Part shown: piece after piece, positions 59,745 to 64,000 of the stretch | How positions within the stretch are numbered: the first letter of the stretch is position 1 | How the letters are laid out: each line of letters begins with the position of its first letter | Made by a program: the position numbers and the translations under genes | Notes under the pieces: generated by a model | What the model saw: the letters and a program-made list of their open reading frames with translations, nothing else | What the model was told of the DNA's origin: nothing | The model's database searches: none | NCBI GenBank assembly: GCA_946482005.1 | Contig: CAMLPV010000009.1 | Coordinates: 52,689 to 116,688, forward strand | Reading direction: 5' to 3' | Length of the DNA: 64,000 nt | Source of the DNA: an uncultured Gilliamella sp. | GTDB lineage: Bacteria > Pseudomonadota > Gammaproteobacteria > Enterobacterales > Orbaceae

Positions 59745-60587
59745 TTATTCCGAAACCAGCTCTTGTGCAATAAAACTACCAGTTTTCTCAACATCTAAGG
59801 TATTTTTTAGCCATGGTAATATTGTTTGCATTTGTTCATGTAATTTCCATGGTGGATTAATCACTAACATTCCTGAAGCAGTCATACCTTTTTGATTATT
59901 ATCTGGTTTTATTGCTAATTCAAATTGTGAAATTCGTCTAATTCCTAATTTAATAATACTATCGATCATTTTTTGAGTTTGTGTTCGTGATACAACTGGA
60001 TACCAAATTAGATAAACACCCGTTGCAAAACGTTTATAAGCTTCAAATAATGCTTTAGGTATTATTTGATAATCGTCTTTAATTTCATAAGATGGATCAA
60101 TTAAAATAATCCCACGACGAAACTGATGTGGTAGCTTAGATTTTAATTGTGCAAAACCATCTTCACGTAACACTTTTGCTCTTTTATCTTTACTAAATTC
60201 CTGACGTAATAATGGATAATCTGTAGGATGTAATTCTGTTAAATTAAGCTTGTCTTGTTGTCGTAATAATTGTTTAGCAATTAAAGGTGATCCTGGATAA
60301 TATTTTAATTCACTAAAAGGATTATATCTTTTTATTACAGATAGATAAGTGTTAAGCAATTCCGGTATATTAGGTTGTTGCCATAGCAGATTAATCCCTG
60401 ATAAATATTCTCCAGTTTTTTCCGAATGCTCACTTTTCAACAAATATCTACCAGCACCAGAATGTGTGTCTAAATATAAAAAAGGTTTTTCTTTTTCTTT
60501 TAATGCGTTGATGCATAATGTTAATACAATATGTTTTAATACATCTGCATGATTTCCTGCGTGATAGCTATGCCGATAGCTTAACAT
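59745..60587 (-). CDS. rlmJ: 23S rRNA (adenine(2030)-N6)-methyltransferase
   Basis: SAM-dependent methylation of A2030 in 23S rRNA. It has 280 residues, the E. coli length. N-terminal MLSYRHSYHAGNHADVLKHI, SAM-binding YLDTHSGAGRYLL and the catalytic-type motif LIDPSYEIKDDY. Its first codons overlap the stop of the upstream membrane protein gene by 7 bases, so the two are translationally coupled. Confidence 0.94.
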   Translation of the reverse strand: MLSYRHSYHAGNHADVLKHIVLTLCINALKEKEKPFLYLDTHSGAGRYLLKSEHSEKTGEYLSGINLLWQQPNIPELLNTYLSVIKRYNPFSELKYYPGSPLIAKQLLRQQDKLNLTELHPTDYPLLRQEFSKDKRAKVLREDGFAQLKSKLPHQFRRGIILIDPSYEIKDDYQIIPKALFEAYKRFATGVYLIWYPVVSRTQTQKMIDSIIKLGIRRISQFELAIKPDNNQKGMTASGMLVINPPWKLHEQMQTILPWLKNTLDVEKTGSFIAQELVSE

Positions 60588-61198
60588 GACTTATTTAACC
60601 TCTTTTGTTCATTTTTCTGCATATAGAAAGTTGTTAATGCTAAACTTAAAAGACATGGTATTTCCATCAACTCTTCAATTAGATCTTTTCGAGTACGTTC
60701 TAAAACTAAAAATTCATATCCTAAACGTCTATGTTCAGCAACGTCAGCAATACCTAAAAAAAGAAATGCAAAAAATAAATGCCAAACGGGAATTGTCTCA
60801 TATTTATATCGACGAACTATTTCTTGACGAATAGTTGGCAAAAATATAGTTAATAATGGGATTGCAATGATAATACTGGCAATAATTTTATAATAAAAAC
60901 GAGGAACATCAGGGAAAAAATCACGTCCCCAGCTAATGCCTCGACCAAAAAGCATAAACCACCAAAATATTGTCCAAATCCAGAATTTAAAAAGGTTTGT
61001 ATGATTCTTAACGCTTTTAGCATAATGATATGTGTAACAACACATAAATAATAAGAATAATGACTGTAAATGTTCAACTAAGCTAACAGTTAATTTATTG
61101 TATAACGGAAGCCAAAAGTTACCTGTAATATATAGAAAAATGCTCAGAATCACAATAAACATAGAGCTTTTGTAAAAGTGTGTATCAAATTTAGGCAT
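60581..61198 (-). CDS. Integral membrane protein of unknown family
   Basis: 205 residues, unrecognised. About five hydrophobic helices: residues near 12-33, 42-60, 72-90, 105-125 and 140-160. A conserved-looking hydrophilic loop has GRGISWGRDFFPD, and the last third holds LGIADVAEHRRLG and RKDLIEELMEIP, giving several acidic, His and Arg residues next to helices. This is the sort of pattern seen in polytopic membrane enzymes, but no function is claimed. It overlaps rlmJ by 7 bases and follows sprT by 15, so it belongs to metK-sprT-this-rlmJ. Confidence 0.8.
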   Translation of the reverse strand: MPKFDTHFYKSSMFIVILSIFLYITGNFWLPLYNKLTVSLVEHLQSLFLLFMCCYTYHYAKSVKNHTNLFKFWIWTIFWWFMLFGRGISWGRDFFPDVPRFYYKIIASIIIAIPLLTIFLPTIRQEIVRRYKYETIPVWHLFFAFLFLGIADVAEHRRLGYEFLVLERTRKDLIEELMEIPCLLSLALTTFYMQKNEQKRLNKSC

Positions 61199-61213
61199 AA
61201 TTTATTTTAATAA

Positions 61214-61717
61214 TTAAATAATATTTTTAAGTCTAAGTATAGTACCGCATTTACGACATTGATAACTAGTTTTATTCTTTTTAATTTTATTATGTCTTAT
61301 TGGTGATAAATAATGTTCTTGGCAATCACATATATATACATACTCGTAACGTTTAAAATTAAAATTATGGGTAACTTTAGGGGGCTTCTTCATTATTTCT
61401 GACATGATATATTGCCATTCTTTACCATGAGGTTTTACTTTTCCATAGATTTGAAAGGTAATAAGATGAGCTAATTCATGAGGAACAACCTCCTCAATAA
61501 AATTTTCCCCATTTTCACAAAGCATTGTGATGTTAAGTTGAATTTCCCAACAATTTAATACCGCACTGCCTGCTATGCTGCCTTTTGATTTATAACTAAT
61601 TTTTGGTTCTTTATATTCAGAGTGTAGCAGGAGATTGGCTTGAAGTAAGTATCTCCTTAAACAAGCCATTACCTGATTATGTAAATAAATTGGTATGCGT
61701 TTATAATCCTGCTGCAT
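61214..61717 (-). CDS. sprT: SprT family zinc metalloprotease-like protein
   Basis: 167 residues from ATG 61717 ([20 protein letters not shown]), matching the E. coli SprT N-terminus and length (165). Zinc protease motif HELAH in [14 protein letters not shown], then KPHGKEW, and a C-terminal Cys-rich zinc ribbon (CDCQEH, CRKCG). SprT-like proteins resemble the eukaryotic Spartan DNA-protein crosslink protease; the bacterial role is not well defined. The start overlaps the end of metK by 17 bases, implying translational coupling; no separate ribosome site is visible. A later ATG at 61669 would lose family sequence. Confidence 0.88.
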   Translation of the reverse strand: MQQDYKRIPIYLHNQVMACLRRYLLQANLLLHSEYKEPKISYKSKGSIAGSAVLNCWEIQLNITMLCENGENFIEEVVPHELAHLITFQIYGKVKPHGKEWQYIMSEIMKKPPKVTHNFNFKRYEYVYICDCQEHYLSPIRHNKIKKNKTSYQCRKCGTILRLKNII

Positions 61718-62852
61718 CGCGAAGTAGTGCTGCTTTATCGGTTTTTTCCCAAGGAAATATATCTCGACCAAAATGACCGTAGGTTGCAGTTTTTTGATAA
61801 ATTGGTTGAATCAGATCAAGCATTTGAATTAGCCCATAAGGTCTTAGATCAAAAAATTCTTTGATTAACGAGACAATTTTATCGTGTCCAACTTTCTCAG
61901 TACCAAAAGTATTAACATAAACAGAAGTAGGGTTAGCAATACCAATTGCATAAGAAATTTGTAATTCACATTTATCAGCAAGCCCTGCTGCCACAAGATT
62001 TTTAGCAACATATCTTGCTGCATAAGCCGCTGAGCGATCAACCTTTGAAGGATCTTTTCCTGAAAAAGCTCCACCACCGTGACGGGCTGCACCACCATAA
62101 GTATCTACAATGATTTTTCGACCAGTTAATCCACAATCTCCCATTGGACCCCCAATAACAAAACGCCCAGTTGGATTAATAAAATATTTAGTTTTTGAGG
62201 TTAACCATTCGGCAGGCAATGTCGGTTTAATGATTTCCTCCATTACAGCCTCTTGTATAACTTTTTGTTCAATGCCATCTGAATGTTGAGTTGATAAAAC
62301 GATTGTATCGACCCCTTTTATTTGTCCATTTTGATAAATTAATGTGACTTGGCTTTTTGCATCAGGTCTTAACCATGGAAGCGTACCATTTTTTCTTACT
62401 TCAGCTTGTCGGCGCATCAAATCATGAGCATAGCTGATTGCAGCAGGCATTAGATTAGGCATTTCATTAGTTGCATAACCAAACATAATACCTTGGTCAC
62501 CGGCACCTTGTTCCAATGGATCTTCTCTATCTACACCTTGATTAATATCGGGAGATTGTTTACCAATTGCATTTAATACAGCACAAGAATTCGCATCAAA
62601 TCCCATTTCTGAACTGGTATAACCAATATCATTAATTGTTTTTCTTGTTAATTCTTCTATATCTACCCAAGCAGAAGTCGTAATTTCACCGCCAACTAAT
62701 GCCATACCTGTTTTTACATACGTCTCGCAAGCAACGCGAGCCTTTGGATCTTGCTTTAAGATTGCATCAAGTACGGCATCAGATATTTGATCGGCAATTT
62801 TATCTGGATGACCTTCTGAAACAGATTCAGATGTAAATAAAAATTCTGACAT
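61701..62852 (-). CDS. metK: S-adenosylmethionine synthetase
   Basis: Makes S-adenosylmethionine from methionine and ATP. It has 383 residues. Signatures: [20 protein letters not shown] at the N-terminus, [36 protein letters not shown], and the C-terminal [14 protein letters not shown]. Met boxes upstream indicate repression by MetJ with its own product as corepressor. The sprT start is nested in its 3' end. Confidence 0.97.
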   Translation of the reverse strand: MSEFLFTSESVSEGHPDKIADQISDAVLDAILKQDPKARVACETYVKTGMALVGGEITTSAWVDIEELTRKTINDIGYTSSEMGFDANSCAVLNAIGKQSPDINQGVDREDPLEQGAGDQGIMFGYATNEMPNLMPAAISYAHDLMRRQAEVRKNGTLPWLRPDAKSQVTLIYQNGQIKGVDTIVLSTQHSDGIEQKVIQEAVMEEIIKPTLPAEWLTSKTKYFINPTGRFVIGGPMGDCGLTGRKIIVDTYGGAARHGGGAFSGKDPSKVDRSAAYAARYVAKNLVAAGLADKCELQISYAIGIANPTSVYVNTFGTEKVGHDKIVSLIKEFFDLRPYGLIQMLDLIQPIYQKTATYGHFGRDIFPWEKTDKAALLRDAAGL

Positions 62853-62928
62853 AGAATACCTTTTAACTTAATTGTGTTTAGTAATCGAAATATAATACCT
62901 AATTTCTGGGAATCTATTTTAGCAGTTT

Positions 62929-62952
62929 TACCATCTAGACGTCTATCTTAAT
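62929..62952 (-). promoter_or_regulatory. Met boxes (MetJ-type operator) of metK
   Basis: Perfect palindromic box AGACGTCT (62937-62944), about 85 bases upstream of metK, flanked on the minus strand by weaker 8-mers ATTAAGAT and AGATGGTA. The same core box precedes metA at the left edge. It lies in the metK-murI divergent gap, so murI could also be affected. Confidence 0.8.
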
Positions 62953-63065
62953 AACTATAAAATATTGAAGAAATTTTGATACAGATAAAATTACTTGCAT
63001 TAATTTCTATTCAATTTACGATATTGTGCGTTTTCTATTTCTTATCTAATAAAGTTTAATTTAAT

Positions 63066-63890
63066 ATGAATATTATAAAACAATCTCCTGTGGTGTTAGT
63101 GTTTGATTCTGGCATTGGTGGATTATCTGTTTATAATGAAATTTACAATAAAATGCCTAATGCGCAGTATATTTATGCGTTTGATAATGAAATGTTTCCT
63201 TATGGAGATAAATCTCCAGAGTTTTTAGTTAATAGAGTTAATTCTGTTATAAAAACCATTACTAGGTTTCAACAAATTGATTTAGCGGTTATTGCATGCA
63301 ATACTGCTAGTACAATTTGCCTACCTAGCTTGCGTGCCAAATTTCTTTTTCCTATAGTGGGTGTAGTACCTGCTATTAAACCTGCAAGTTTACTAACAAA
63401 AAATAAGTGCATAGGATTATTAGCAACAAAAGCAACCATTGAAAGGGCTTATACAACAAATTTAATTAAACAATTTGCTAATCATTGTTCAGTTAAATTA
63501 TTAGGTCTATCTGAATTAGCGCTTATAGCAGAAAATAAATTACAAGGTATTGCTGTTGATATACAACATTTAAAAGAGTTGATGCATCCATGGCTCAGTT
63601 TACAAACTATTCCTGACACAATTGTTCTTGGATGTACTCATTATCCTTTTATTAAAGAAGAATTGCAGATGATTTTTCCTCAAGTAAACTTTATTGATTC
63701 AGGTTATGCAATTGCAACAAGAGTATATAATTTATTAAAAGATAAATATGACGCAAACAGAATACCTTCATGTGAGAAAAAAAATATCATATTAAGTACG
63801 GCCTACAATCAGTCTGTTGAAGAATTGATTAAAAAATTATCTAAATATAATCTCTATAAATATCAATGCATTAATGTTTTGGGTGTTTAA
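63066..63890 (+). CDS. murI: Glutamate racemase
   Basis: Provides D-glutamate for peptidoglycan. It has 274 residues. Both catalytic cysteines are visible: VIACNTASTICLP and VLGCTHYPFIKEEL, plus N-terminal VFDSGIGGLSVYNEI. The ribosome site is weak. It is divergent from metK and directly upstream of an rrn P1-like promoter; murI upstream of an rRNA operon is also the arrangement at E. coli rrnB. Confidence 0.95.
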   Translation: MNIIKQSPVVLVFDSGIGGLSVYNEIYNKMPNAQYIYAFDNEMFPYGDKSPEFLVNRVNSVIKTITRFQQIDLAVIACNTASTICLPSLRAKFLFPIVGVVPAIKPASLLTKNKCIGLLATKATIERAYTTNLIKQFANHCSVKLLGLSELALIAENKLQGIAVDIQHLKELMHPWLSLQTIPDTIVLGCTHYPFIKEELQMIFPQVNFIDSGYAIATRVYNLLKDKYDANRIPSCEKKNIILSTAYNQSVEELIKKLSKYNLYKYQCINVLGV

Positions 63891-63927
63891 AGGTTATTCG
63901 AACGATTAAATATTTAATCTTTTTCAC

Positions 63928-63978
63928 TTGCCAAAAAAAATGAAATGCCTATAATGCGCATCCACTGACACGGCGTCA
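63928..63978 (+). promoter_or_regulatory. rRNA operon P1-type promoter
   Basis: TTGCCA (63928-63933), 16-base spacer, TATAAT (63950-63955), then the GC-rich discriminator GCGCATCC and CACTGACACGGCG. The stretch TATAATGCGC..CCACTGACACGG is nearly that of E. coli rrn P1. An A/T-rich UP-element-like stretch lies at 63900-63927. No rRNA sequence is inside the window; the operon should follow past 64000. Confidence 0.88.
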
Positions 63979-64000
63979 GCGACAAGCAGACGAAAATAGT

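Noticed and set aside
62853..63065. SAM riboswitch upstream of metK
   Set aside because: No SAM-I, SAM-II or SAM-III-like conserved core is visible; the Met box explains regulation.
1..64000. tRNA genes, CRISPR arrays, insertion sequences and prophage genes
   Set aside because: Read for T-arm-like GGTTCGAATCC strings, regular spaced repeats, transposase or integrase motifs and phage structural genes; none was found by eye. A covariance-model and profile scan would settle short tRNAs.

Overview
The window is a stretch of AT-rich core chromosome from a gammaproteobacterium. Nearly every protein reads as a close relative of its Escherichia coli counterpart, often with the same length and the same catalytic residue numbers (MetA C142/H235/E237, enzyme I H189, HPr H15, FabH C112). 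The strong AT bias of codons and intergenic DNA, the compact operons and the gene mix would fit the Orbaceae (Gilliamella/Frischella-type insect gut symbionts). That family-level placement is inference; Gammaproteobacteria is secure. I see no insertion sequence, prophage, CRISPR array, tRNA gene or plasmid backbone.

Layout. 1-2.6 kb: metA behind tandem Met boxes, then about 1.4 kb of decayed genes. 2.7-7 kb: pgi, convergent with ptsH-ptsI-crr. 7-16 kb: a lipoprotein, ygfB-pepP, a Fur-box-controlled tonB divergent from ispB, rhtA, ffh, ridA, tyrB. 16-25 kb: an entericidin-like peptide and a second lipoprotein, galU, a cystine transporter with a CoA-disulfide-reductase-like enzyme, orn-waaA-hemH, rsgA. 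25-31.6 kb: HdeD-family protein, dauA, a secreted MINPP-like phosphatase, ftsN-yihY-dtd, rpsT. 31.8-45.2 kb: pgk-fbaA, then rplKAJL-rpoBC with an L10 leader. 45-47.5 kb: a monooxygenase-fold protein and lemA-TPM. 47.8-54 kb: yceD-rpmF-plsX-fabHDG-acpP-fabF. 54-59.6 kb: a glycerol dehydrogenase relic, dnaE, accA, dgkA. 59.7-64 kb: rlmJ, an unknown membrane protein, sprT, metK, murI and an rrn P1-type promoter, so an rRNA operon probably begins just past the right edge.

How it fits together. Sugar uptake and phosphorylation (PTS) leads into glycolysis (pgi, pgk, fbaA). Fatty-acid synthesis is nearly complete (accA, fabD, fabH, fabG, acpP, fabF, plsX). Transcription and translation machinery (rpoBC, rpl genes, rpsT, rpmF, ffh, rsgA, orn) dominates the middle. 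metA and metK, at opposite ends, share MetJ-type operators.

I found no convincing new multi-gene system. The best leads are local: a decayed gene whose in-frame stops could all be former glutamine codons, a secreted phosphatase with an HAE active-site motif, a cystine importer paired with a CoA-disulfide-reductase-like enzyme, a 41-bp dispersed repeat, an rplK cluster lacking secE-nusG, and an unrecognised five-helix membrane protein.
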